A DNA stretch of 37,569 bases from Prevotella sp. (GTDB lineage Bacteria > Bacteroidota > Bacteroidia > Bacteroidales > Bacteroidaceae). The stretch lies in NCBI GenBank assembly GCA_017417465.1, contig JAFPZD010000025.1:1-37569 (forward strand), given 5' to 3'. Positions 1-6,559 of the stretch are shown here, piece after piece. Within the stretch, counting starts at the first letter, position 1. Each line of letters starts with the position of its first letter. The position numbers and the translations under genes were made by a program. The notes under the pieces were generated by a model. That model was not told the DNA's origin. It was given only the letters and a program-made list of their open reading frames with translations, and did not search any database.

Positions 1-2
1 CT

Positions 3-113
3 GTCGAGAACGTCAAAGTATCAAGTATATTGGCCAATAAACGGTGGACAACGGAAATAACCTCAAGGGATGCGATGTACCTCGAAAAACTCGGAGTCAA
101 GCTGACCGTCTGA
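3..113 (+). CDS. C-terminal end of an unidentified protein (gene cut by window edge)
   Basis: An open frame runs from the first bases of the window to a TGA at 111-113 and gives about 36 residues ending in LEKLGVKLTV. No start is visible because the gene begins outside the window. The stop lies 46 bp before the preferred ATG of the KilA-N gene, so the two may be co-transcribed. Nothing in the short tail identifies a family. Confidence 0.45.
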   Translation, partial: VENVKVSSILANKRWTTEITSRDAMYLEKLGVKLTV

Positions 114-159
114 TTTGAGTACATATTATCTCACTTTTAGGATAATAGATATATTACCT

Positions 160-960
160 ATGGCAAAGATTAATGTCCAGAATACAGAGATTACCATCGT
201 TTCGCACAATGACGATGATTACATATCGCTGACCGATATGGCTCGTAGTCAGTTGCAAGAGCACATTATCTTCCGTTGGCTCAGTCTGAAAAGTACGATA
301 GAGTACCTTGGAGAATGGGAGATGCTCTACAATCCCAATTTTAATTGTACCGAATTCGGTACATTTAGAAATATGGCAGGTAGCAATAACTTCGTTCTGT
401 CAGTCAAGACATGGATAGAAAAGACCAATGCTATTGGCATTTTCTCTAAGGCAGGTCGCTACGGTGGAACATACGCCCATAGAGATATCGCCTACCATTT
501 TGGAATGTGGATAAGTCCAAAGTTCCAACTGCTACTCGTTAAGGAATACCAGCGTCTGAAAGCTGAGGAGCAAAAGATGCTAGGCTGGACGGCAAAGCGA
601 GAACTATCAAAAATCAACTATCATATTCATACCGATGCAATCAAAAGCCACTTGGTACCAGCAGAAATCACGGCTGCACAGGCAAGCATCATCTATGCCG
701 AGGAAGCCGATGTACTAAATGTGGCTATGTTTGGCATGACAGCCAAACAATGGCGAGAATCCAATCCTGACTTGAAAGGCAACATCCGCGACTACGCCAC
801 TATCAATGAGCTTATCTGCCTCTCAAATATGGAGAACATCAACGCAGTGCTTATCAACGATGGTGTGCCACAGGGAGAAAGGCTTGTGAAACTCAATCAG
901 ATTGCCATTCAGCAGATGCAAGTGCTGGAAGGAAATGAGGGTAGGAATCTACTGAAGTAA
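160..960 (+). CDS. KilA-N domain protein
   Basis: A predicted DNA-binding protein of the KilA-N/APSES-like class, found in phages, mobile islands and bacterial accessory regions. The N-terminal half carries the domain landmarks: YISLTDMAR near residue 24, then FRWLSLKSTIEYLGEWE, and the closing stretch AYHFGMWISPKFQLLLVKEY followed by a charged helix. The C-terminal half (AEEADVLNVAMFGMTAKQWR and onward) is a helical extension often seen in Bacteroidota copies. The frame is also open from a TTG at 115, but the ATG at 160 (MAKINVQ) fits the domain start better and gives 266 aa. Codon use is AT-richer than in the housekeeping genes to the right, which fits horizontal acquisition. The target and role are unknown. 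The family call is strong; the function is inference. Confidence 0.85.
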   Translation: MAKINVQNTEITIVSHNDDDYISLTDMARSQLQEHIIFRWLSLKSTIEYLGEWEMLYNPNFNCTEFGTFRNMAGSNNFVLSVKTWIEKTNAIGIFSKAGRYGGTYAHRDIAYHFGMWISPKFQLLLVKEYQRLKAEEQKMLGWTAKRELSKINYHIHTDAIKSHLVPAEITAAQASIIYAEEADVLNVAMFGMTAKQWRESNPDLKGNIRDYATINELICLSNMENINAVLINDGVPQGERLVKLNQIAIQQMQVLEGNEGRNLLK

Positions 961-971
961 GTTCTGCTTTT

Positions 972-1493
972 TTATTCGTCCCTAATAACGATTTTTCCAC
1001 CGCCTGGGCCAAATACGAAGTCACCTATTAGGCGTACAGATTTTGGTATGCTGAGTGTCACAAACTGGCGACACGTTGCGAAAGCCATAGAGCAGATGGT
1101 TACTACACCATCAGGCACAACGTACTCATCACCCGTGAACGAGAAACGGGCAAATAGCAACCGATTCCCATCAAAGCTATACGCTACTCCATTATCATCT
1201 ATACGGAACTCCCCTTCATCCTCAAAGGCCCACGTCTCTTCATCGCGATTAGCATATTCTTTCGTCCAGAAATAGACTGCTGGCGTTATTTCCTCATTCT
1301 CCTCCGCATCCTCACTGAACACCAACTGATCATGTTCATGCAAAAGAGCCGTCCAAGGCACATGTAGCGTACCAATCCGGCACCCCAACAATGCTCCTGG
1401 TTCTATTTCCTCTACCCCCTCTGGAATCCAATAAGCACCCTTCACGCTTGCCCCCTTCAACAATCGTTTCCCATCTGAGTAGTTACTTCTAAA
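972..1493 (-). pseudogene. 5'-truncated BspA-type leucine-rich repeat (LRR_5) protein
   Basis: The translated frame contains LRR_5 features: DGKRLLKGASVKG, then IPEGVEEIEPGALLGC near the N-terminus, and later VPDGVVTICSMAFATC and LSIPKSVRLIGDFVFG. These repeats are typical of BspA-like proteins of Bacteroidota. The only start in the open stretch is a TTG at 1463, which falls inside the conserved RLLKG segment. Homologous-looking sequence (FRSNYSDGKR) continues upstream in frame to about 1493 with no ATG, and an in-frame stop lies at 1536-1538. The gene therefore looks as if it lost its 5' end, and the missing part is replaced by the DinD-like fragment that overlaps it. A short translated protein from the TTG cannot be excluded. 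Confidence 0.6.
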
Positions 1494-1921
1494 TCCATTA
1501 TCTGGTCTGTGGATAAACCACCAAACAGGGCATAGTCACCTTTTGAACGGATACGGCCAAAGCCACGATCGTCCACTCCACGTTGATAGATATTACGGCT
1601 TAACTGCTTTTCAGAGGCTCGTAAGCGTTCACGAGTATTCAGACGCGCCACTTCATTTAATCGTTCTTCAATAAGTTCTGCCTTGCGGGTCTGGACAGCA
1701 AAGTAACTTTGTGCAAAAGCCACTTCTTCTTTCTTCGGGTCACCATTCTGCGCTATTAAAAAGCAGGCATACCGTGTGAGCATAAAGTCTTGAACTTCAC
1801 GCTGAGCACCTTTAGCCAAAGCTATCATTTTCGTGCCTTCACGAAAATGATTATCAATACTGATTCCCAGTGTTTTACACGATTCCATAGCACGCCGAGC
1901 GGAGGAGGTAAAGAAGGATAG
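1457..1921 (-). pseudogene. DinD-like (DNA-damage-inducible protein D) fragment, truncated at both ends
   Basis: The frame resembles the middle of DinD/BRO-N-related proteins: ARRAMESCKTLGISIDNHF, then MLTRYACFLIAQNGDP, then FAQSYFAVQTRKAELIEE, and near the end GDYALFGGLSTDQIM. In E. coli DinD the corresponding segments read LSRYACYLVVQNGDP and GQTYFAIQTRRQEL. The family's N-terminal BRO-N portion is missing: upstream of about 1921 the frame runs into a repeat region with a GTG start at 2020, giving residues unlike DinD. An in-frame ATG lies at 1888. The C-terminus stops shortly after ALFGG, where the LRR_5 remnant begins in another frame. A working DinD is unlikely; this is probably a recombination remnant. 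Confidence 0.65.
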
Positions 1922-1934
1922 TCTTGACGCTATG

Positions 1935-2260
1935 AAACGCTTGAGAGGGCACACCTCCCTAAATCGCTGGAAACGCCTTTGTACACAGGAGGTTAAGGAA
2001 GGGAGGTGTAGACGTGACACCTCCCTTAGACCTCCCTTAGACCTCCCCTACGCAGCCTTTTCCAATGGGATGACCTTATAGTGGAGTACACGGTCTCGTG
2101 GTAGAAAAAAAGTTGTACTTTCCCTCTTGAAATGCAAGAGGGGAAGAAGGGAGGTTCAAGGGAGGTGTAAGGGAGGTGTAAGGGAGGTGTGCCTTGAACA
2201 CCTCCCTTGCCAAAGTCCCTTTATACAAAGGGGTTTCCTGAAATTTAGGGAGGTTAGGGT
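1935..2260. repeat. Degenerate inverted repeat region built on AGGGAGGTGT units
   Basis: The stretch contains many copies of AGGGAGGT(GTA) on one strand and ACCTCCCTT on the other. The minus-strand sequence at about 1937-2012 and the plus-strand sequence at about 2195-2257 share the same order of words: CACCTCCCTT, then TACAAAGG, GTTTCC and ATTTAGGGAGGT. The whole therefore forms a long imperfect inverted repeat with a loop of roughly 180 bp. Its left arm supplies the spurious N-terminus of the DinD-like frame. No gene is seen here. Confidence 0.6.
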
Positions 2261-2313
2261 TCTTAATGAGACATGGCTATGCAACCGTCTGACGAGATGC
2301 GCATAACAGGCCC

Positions 2314-2400
2314 TCGCGAAGTGCCACTTTCAGACACGCGAAGTGCCATTTCTCGACATGCAAAGTGCCGGATTGCGACACGCTAACCGGCACTTCGCGA
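2314..2400. repeat. Inverted and direct repeats with the core CGAAGTGCC
   Basis: A perfect 12-bp inverted repeat, TCGCGAAGTGCC at 2314-2325 and GGCACTTCGCGA at 2389-2400, encloses two further direct near-copies (CGCGAAGTGCCA around 2337 and GCAAAGTGCCG around 2360). No open frame of note covers it. It belongs to the roughly 700-bp gene-free gap before cysS. Confidence 0.6.
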
Positions 2401-2473
2401 CTTTCACGAACCTGTCAGGGGGTGGAAAATGATCACAGAAAACGTCCCATTTAATCCCTCTAAAGTACATGTA

Positions 2474-2562
2474 AAAATGAAGTTAGGGTTCGTAGGCCTA
2501 CGAACCTATGTTCATCGCCCTACGAACCTATGTTCGTAGCGCTACGAACATAACTTCATTTT
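2474..2562. repeat. Nested palindromes (GTTCGTAG/CTACGAAC) inside a 12-bp inverted repeat
   Basis: Outer arms AAAATGAAGTTA (2474-2485) and TAACTTCATTTT (2551-2562) enclose two perfect 18-bp palindromes. One is centred on AGGCCT (2488-2505) and the other on AGCGCT (2532-2549). A 17-bp direct repeat beginning CCTACGAACC occurs at 2497 and 2519. The structure sits about 80 bp upstream of the cysS promoter. Confidence 0.7.
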
Positions 2563-2640
2563 CGTATGGCACTTAGATGTTGTAAGTATGATAGTTAACA
2601 AGCGGGCAGTTTGGTCATGAGCCGTGATGAAACGCAATAA

Positions 2641-2694
2641 TTACACATTTTGTGTTACACATTTTGTGTAATCAAAAAATAATTCGTACCTTTG
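2641..2694 (+). promoter_or_regulatory. cysS promoter with two tandem 14-bp dyads
   Basis: TTTG at 2663-2666 and TACCTTTG at 2687-2694 are separated by exactly 20 bp, matching the Bacteroidota -33/-7 promoter. The 14-mer TTACACATTTTGTG occurs twice head to tail (2641-2654 and 2655-2668), and each copy has ACACA...TGTGT dyad symmetry. The second copy covers the -33 element, so a repressor or activator site is plausible. Confidence 0.6.
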
Positions 2695-2727
2695 CAGCGA
2701 TTTTAAAGCAATATAAACAGTTAAGGT

Positions 2728-4233
2728 ATGAAGAATCCGATGTCAAAGCTTGTCATCTACAATACGCTGACGCGCCAGAAAGAGCGCTTCGAGCCATTGC
2801 ACGCCCCACAGGTGGGCATGTATGTCTGTGGTCCCACGGTTTATGGCGACCCCCATCTGGGTCACGCCCGTCCGGCCATCACCTTCGACCTGGTGTTCCG
2901 CTACCTGAAGCACTTGGGCTATAAGGTGCGCTATGTACGTAACATCACCGACGTGGGCCATTTGGAGCACGATGCCGACGAGGGTGAGGACAAGATAGCA
3001 AAGAAGGCTCGCCTGGAGCAGGTAGAGCCGATGGAGATAGCGCAGTACTACACCAACCGCTACCACCAGGCGATGGATGCGCTGGGTGTGCTGCGTCCGA
3101 GCATTGAGCCACATGCCACGGGCCATATCATCGAGCAGCAGCAGCTGGTGCAGCAGATTCTGGAGCGGGGCTTTGCCTACGAGTCGAATGGCTCGATCTA
3201 CTTCGACATCGAGGCCTACAACAAGCAATATAAATATGGTGTGCTCTCAGGACGCTCGTTAGAGAACGTCAAGGATGCCAGTCGTGAGCTCGACGGGGTA
3301 GGGGAGAAGCATAATCAGGCCGACTTCGCGCTGTGGAAGAAAGCCCAGCCCGAGCACATCATGCGGTGGCCATCGCCGTGGAGTGACGGCTTCCCCGGCT
3401 GGCACTGCGAGTGTACGGCCATGGGCCGCAAGTATCTCGGTGAGCAGTTCGACATCCACGGTGGCGGCATGGACCTCGTGTTCCCCCACCACGAGTGCGA
3501 GATTGCGCAGGCCGTTGCCTCGCAGGGCCATGAGATGGTGAAATACTGGATGCACAACAACATGATCACCATCAACGGACAGAAGATGGGCAAGTCGCTT
3601 GGCAACTTCATCACGCTGGAGCAGTTCTTCACTGGCAACCACCCGTCGCTGGAAAAAGCCTACGCGCCGATGACCATCCGCTTCTTTATCCTCTCGGCCC
3701 ACTACCGTGGCACGGTGGACTTCTCGAACGATGCGCTCTTGGCTGCTGAGAAGGGATTAGAAAAACTGTTCGACGGCATGGCAGCCCTGGAGCGCGTACA
3801 GCCCTCGGCGCAGTGCGATACCGAGACCGAGCGTGTCGTGAAGGGACTGCGTGAACGCTGCTACGATGCGATGAACGACGACTTCGCCACACCGCAGGTC
3901 ATCAGCCACCTGTTCGAGGCCTGCACCGTCGCCAACAAGTTGGCCGACCACAAGGCCACGATCTGTGCCGACTGCCTGCAGGAGCTGAAGGAGGTGATGC
4001 ACCTCTTCGTTGTCGACCTGTTGGGTCTGCAGCCTGCTGCCCAGAGCGGAGCTGCCAACGAGGCCCGCGAGGAGGCTTTTGGCAAGGTTGTCGACATGGT
4101 GCTGGAGCTGCGTGCCAAGGCAAAGGCTGCTAAGGACTGGGCCACCAGCGACCAGATACGCGACGCCCTCGCTGCTGCCGGCTTCGAGGTGAAGGACACC
4201 AAGGACGGCGTGACGTGGAAGCTACTCAAGTAG
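2728..4233 (+). CDS. cysS: Cysteine--tRNA ligase
   Basis: A class I aminoacyl-tRNA synthetase that charges tRNA-Cys with cysteine in the cytoplasm. The HIGH-type motif is HLGH at residues 43-46, within [14 protein letters not shown], and Cys34 in [10 protein letters not shown] is the expected first zinc ligand. [15 protein letters not shown] and [10 protein letters not shown] carry the remaining zinc-site residues. The KMSKS loop reads KMGKS at 286-290. The length of 501 aa is normal to slightly long for the family, with a C-terminal DALR-like helical tail ending in [16 protein letters not shown]. The ATG at 2728 is chosen because it follows the promoter closely; an internal start at 2740 (MSKLVIYN) is also possible. 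The gene is convergent with the M16 peptidase gene, 11 bp from its stop. Confidence 0.97.
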   Translation: MKNPMSKLVIYNTLTRQKERFEPLHAPQVGMYVCGPTVYGDPHLGHARPAITFDLVFRYLKHLGYKVRYVRNITDVGHLEHDADEGEDKIAKKARLEQVEPMEIAQYYTNRYHQAMDALGVLRPSIEPHATGHIIEQQQLVQQILERGFAYESNGSIYFDIEAYNKQYKYGVLSGRSLENVKDASRELDGVGEKHNQADFALWKKAQPEHIMRWPSPWSDGFPGWHCECTAMGRKYLGEQFDIHGGGMDLVFPHHECEIAQAVASQGHEMVKYWMHNNMITINGQKMGKSLGNFITLEQFFTGNHPSLEKAYAPMTIRFFILSAHYRGTVDFSNDALLAAEKGLEKLFDGMAALERVQPSAQCDTETERVVKGLRERCYDAMNDDFATPQVISHLFEACTVANKLADHKATICADCLQELKEVMHLFVVDLLGLQPAAQSGAANEAREEAFGKVVDMVLELRAKAKAAKDWATSDQIRDALAAAGFEVKDTKDGVTWKLLK

Positions 4234-4244
4234 TGGTGAGGCCA

Positions 4245-5534
4245 TCACTTATAGACCAGTGTTAGAATGCGTTCTTCTTGGAAGAGCGCATTCGCTGTCT
4301 CTTGGAGGTCGTAAGGCGTGAGGCCTTCGATGTGGCGCATGATGTCGTTGAGGTCGCGCAGCTTGCCAGAGTGGAGGTAGTTCTTGGCAAAGTCGAGGGC
4401 AAACTGTTCGCGGTTGTCGCTGGCAATGGTCAGCTGTCCCTGCAGCTGGCGCTTGGCGGCTGTCAGTTGGCGGTCGTTCAGGGGATGGCTCATCAGGCGG
4501 TTCAGTTCCGTGCGTACCAGTCGGCAGCAGCGCTGTACGTCGTCAGGGTCACAGCCGAAGTAGACTGCCCACAGCCCCATGTCGCTATAGCTCACCATCG
4601 AACTGTCGACGGTGTAGACCAGCCCACGGCGTTCGCGCAGCGCAATGTTAAGGCGTGAGTTAAGGCCAGGGCCGCCAAGGATATTGTTCAGCAGATAGAG
4701 CGACCAGCGTCGCGGGTCGTCGGCGGCAAAGGCCGTGGAGCCAATCATCACATGCGCCTGATGGGTGCCACGATGGCGGATGATAGTGCCAACGGCCCCC
4801 CCTACGGCCCCCGAGGGGGCCATGCCCGAGCTTTGCTCGCCTACCCGTAGCCTTTCTATAGTTTTGCTGGCGGACTTATCTATCGTGTCCCCCTCGGGGG
4901 ACGAAAGGGGGGCTTCAGGGGCTTTTGGGGCTCCTTTTGCAATTTTCGCAAAGTCGATGTCGCCACTGGCAAAGAAGACGCAGTTCTCTGGACGGTAGTG
5001 ACGAGCCGTGAAGCGGTGAGCATCGTCGGTGTTGTAGCTTCTGACCTTCTCGCGCGTACCTAATATATTATGTCCTAAAGGATTGCCAGCAAAGAGCAGG
5101 TTCTCGAACTCGTCGTAGATAAGTTCGGCGGGTGTGTCCTCATAACTCTCTATTTCCTCGCACACCACCTCGCGTTCCTTCTCAACCTCGGCCTGCGGGT
5201 ACTCACTACAGAAGACGATGTCGAACAGCACGTCGACGGCCCGCTTGAAGTGGTTACGGCTGATGGCACAGTAGTAGATGGTGTCCTCCTTGTTCGTGAA
5301 AGCATTCAGCTCGCCGCCAACACCTTCGATGGCATTGATAATCTGTACGGCCGAGCGCCGCTGTGTGCCTTTGAACGAAAGGTGTTCGCAGAAGTGAGCC
5401 AGTCCCTCCTCGCCCGGCAGCTCATGGCGGGAGCCGGCCTTCACGCCGATGCCGCAGTAAACGACGGGCGACGCCGACGGCAGGTGTATGATGCGCAGCC
5501 CGTTGTCGAGCGTGCCGATGTTGTAGTTTCCCAT
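4245..5534 (-). CDS. M16 family zinc peptidase with an apparent in-frame repeat insertion
   Basis: A predicted cytoplasmic insulinase-family metallopeptidase of the processing-peptidase type. The inverted zinc motif HxxEH is HFCEH at residues 47-51, and the downstream acidic helix containing CEEIESYEDTPAEL supplies the third ligand region. The C-terminal M16 half has the usual NSRLNIALRERRGLVYTV segment. There is no signal peptide. At 429 aa it is slightly longer than typical single-chain members, and the excess lies near residues 197-248. That segment is low-complexity, Pro/Ala/Ser-rich and is encoded by a dispersed repeat (see the entry at 4790-4945). Its removal would leave the two M16 halves joined by an ordinary linker. 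The substrate is unknown. Confidence 0.92.
   Translation of the reverse strand: MGNYNIGTLDNGLRIIHLPSASPVVYCGIGVKAGSRHELPGEEGLAHFCEHLSFKGTQRRSAVQIINAIEGVGGELNAFTNKEDTIYYCAISRNHFKRAVDVLFDIVFCSEYPQAEVEKEREVVCEEIESYEDTPAELIYDEFENLLFAGNPLGHNILGTREKVRSYNTDDAHRFTARHYRPENCVFFASGDIDFAKIAKGAPKAPEAPLSSPEGDTIDKSASKTIERLRVGEQSSGMAPSGAVGGAVGTIIRHRGTHQAHVMIGSTAFAADDPRRWSLYLLNNILGGPGLNSRLNIALRERRGLVYTVDSSMVSYSDMGLWAVYFGCDPDDVQRCCRLVRTELNRLMSHPLNDRQLTAAKRQLQGQLTIASDNREQFALDFAKNYLHSGKLRDLNDIMRHIEGLTPYDLQETANALFQEERILTLVYK
4790..4945 (-). repeat. Dispersed repeat inserted in frame in the M16 peptidase gene
   Basis: The segment is C/G-run rich, with GGCCCCCGAGGGGGCC-type palindromes, unlike the surrounding coding sequence. 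Positions 4818-4855, read on the minus strand, match intergenic sequence at 32044-32081 at about 34 of 38 positions. In both places the frame would read ERLRVGE or QRLRVGE followed by (Q/R)SSGM. No stop or frameshift is introduced. The boundaries are approximate. Confidence 0.65.
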
Positions 5535-5586
5535 AATCGTCAGTATTACAGGGAACCGCGTTTGCCACGGTTCCGCTTTTGGGCTG

Positions 5587-5618
5587 CAAAAGTAATCATT
5601 TCCTTTGAAACCACCAAG
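5587..5618 (-). promoter_or_regulatory. Promoter of the M16 peptidase gene
   Basis: On the minus strand TACTTTTG (5587-5594) matches the -7 consensus. The -33 position carries CTTG (5615-5618) instead of TTTG, 20 bp away. A small hairpin GGAACCG/CGGTTCC follows in the leader at about 5551-5573. Confidence 0.5.
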
Positions 5619-5660
5619 GAAAAGGGAATGAAAAATGTCTATTTGGCGCTCTTCTGCCAG

Positions 5661-6236
5661 TCACTTGTCTTCAGGGTCGTCACGCTCTTCTGCTGCCATC
5701 GGCATTTGCATGCCCTCTTCGTCCCATTGCGGATAGGCGACAACGACGGCCTGATGGTCCTGCAGCCAGATGTGGTTCAGCGTGAAGGCGATGGCGTTCA
5801 GGGTCTCCTCCCGTTTCGATGGCTTCAGTTCACACTCCCATACCGTGATGCAGTGCCACCCCATTGCCGCCAGCTTCTTCTGCTCTTCCTTGTCCCGTTC
5901 CTTGTTGCGCCTGATCTTCTTCACCCAAAACGCCCTGTTCGTCTTAGGAATCTTACAGCATGCGGAATTCTCAATCATCGATAGCCCATCGTCAGATGGT
6001 GGCAACTCCACATCGTGTCCGTGCCAGAAGCATCCATTCACAAAGATGCACGTCCTGTACTTCTTCAGCACCAGGTCAGGATGTCCGGGCAGCCGCTTAT
6101 GGTTTAGCCGGTATCGGAATCCACGCTTCCACAGTCCACGCCGCACTATCATCTCAGGCTTCGTGTCCTTCGACCGAATAGCTGCCATATTGGCGTGTCG
6201 TTCTTTGCTTACCAAGGCGATGGTGGGCTCTTCCAT
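5661..6236 (-). CDS. vsr: Very short patch repair (Vsr) endonuclease, orphan
   Basis: Vsr enzymes nick DNA beside T:G mismatches that arise when 5-methylcytosine deaminates; they usually accompany a cytosine-C5 methyltransferase. Landmarks: MAAIRSKDTKPE at 17-28 (Glu28 matches the N-terminal catalytic Glu), GHPDLVL with Asp54 in the place of E. coli Asp51, FVNGCFWHGH at 65-74, FWVKKIRRNKERD, and a late TVWECEL with the zinc Cys. Two points are odd. Val66-Asn67 stand where E. coli has Thr63-His64. There is also extra sequence (about residues 75-93, VELPPSDDG...) between the zinc-site HGH and KIPKTN. At 191 aa it is longer than E. coli Vsr (156 aa), partly because of a C-terminal acidic tail. 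No DNA methyltransferase gene lies in the window. Confidence 0.93.
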   Translation of the reverse strand: MEEPTIALVSKERHANMAAIRSKDTKPEMIVRRGLWKRGFRYRLNHKRLPGHPDLVLKKYRTCIFVNGCFWHGHDVELPPSDDGLSMIENSACCKIPKTNRAFWVKKIRRNKERDKEEQKKLAAMGWHCITVWECELKPSKREETLNAIAFTLNHIWLQDHQAVVVAYPQWDEEGMQMPMAAEERDDPEDK

Positions 6237-6260
6237 ATTGCTTGCGTTTCACATCGTGTG

Positions 6261-6292
6261 CAAAGGTACGAATAAGTGAGCGAAAAACCAAA
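6261..6292 (-). promoter_or_regulatory. vsr promoter within the 50-bp repeat
   Basis: Minus-strand TTTG (6289-6292) and TACCTTTG (6261-6268) are 20 bp apart and lie 25 bp before the vsr ATG. The second repeat copy offers the same boxes (6361-6364 and 6336-6343), but spaced only 17 bp. Confidence 0.65.
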
Positions 6293-6399
6293 TTTATTTG
6301 TGTTTTTCCGAACGAGAGTACTTTCGGCCGCAGGCCAAAGGTACGTATTGAGCGAAAAACCAAATTTATTTGTGTTTTTCCGAACGGGAGTACTTTCGG
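6261..6399 (-). repeat. Two direct copies of a 50-bp promoter-bearing repeat
   Basis: Positions 6278-6327 and 6350-6399 are nearly identical 50-mers, 72 bp apart, each containing CAAATTTATTTG and ending in GAGTACTTTCGG on the plus strand. Each is preceded by CAAAGGTACG, which on the minus strand is a TACCTTTG -7 box. This accounts for most of the 323-bp gap between vsr and the acyltransferase gene. The remaining 6400-6559 contains only the divergent -7 box described below. Confidence 0.75.
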
Positions 6400-6501
6400 C
6401 TACCACTGTCTGATGCCTATGGCATCGGCTGTGCAGATCTTTTGAAACTTGAATTATGCATTTTTAAGCACGTAAAAAGGCGATAATTGGGAAATAATCA
6501 C

Positions 6502-6509
6502 TAACTTTG
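6502..6509 (+). promoter_or_regulatory. -7 box upstream of the acyltransferase gene
   Basis: TAACTTTG fits the Bacteroidota -7 consensus and lies 50 bp before the ATG. No clear TTTG is seen 20 bp further upstream. Confidence 0.4.
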
Positions 6510-6559
6510 CACCGTTTATACTCCAGAGAAATACGACAGTGTCAGCTTGAACCCCGCCA

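Noticed and set aside
2652-2924. Short plus-strand open frame before and overlapping cysS
   Set aside because: It begins upstream of the promoter -7 box and mostly shadows cysS in another frame.
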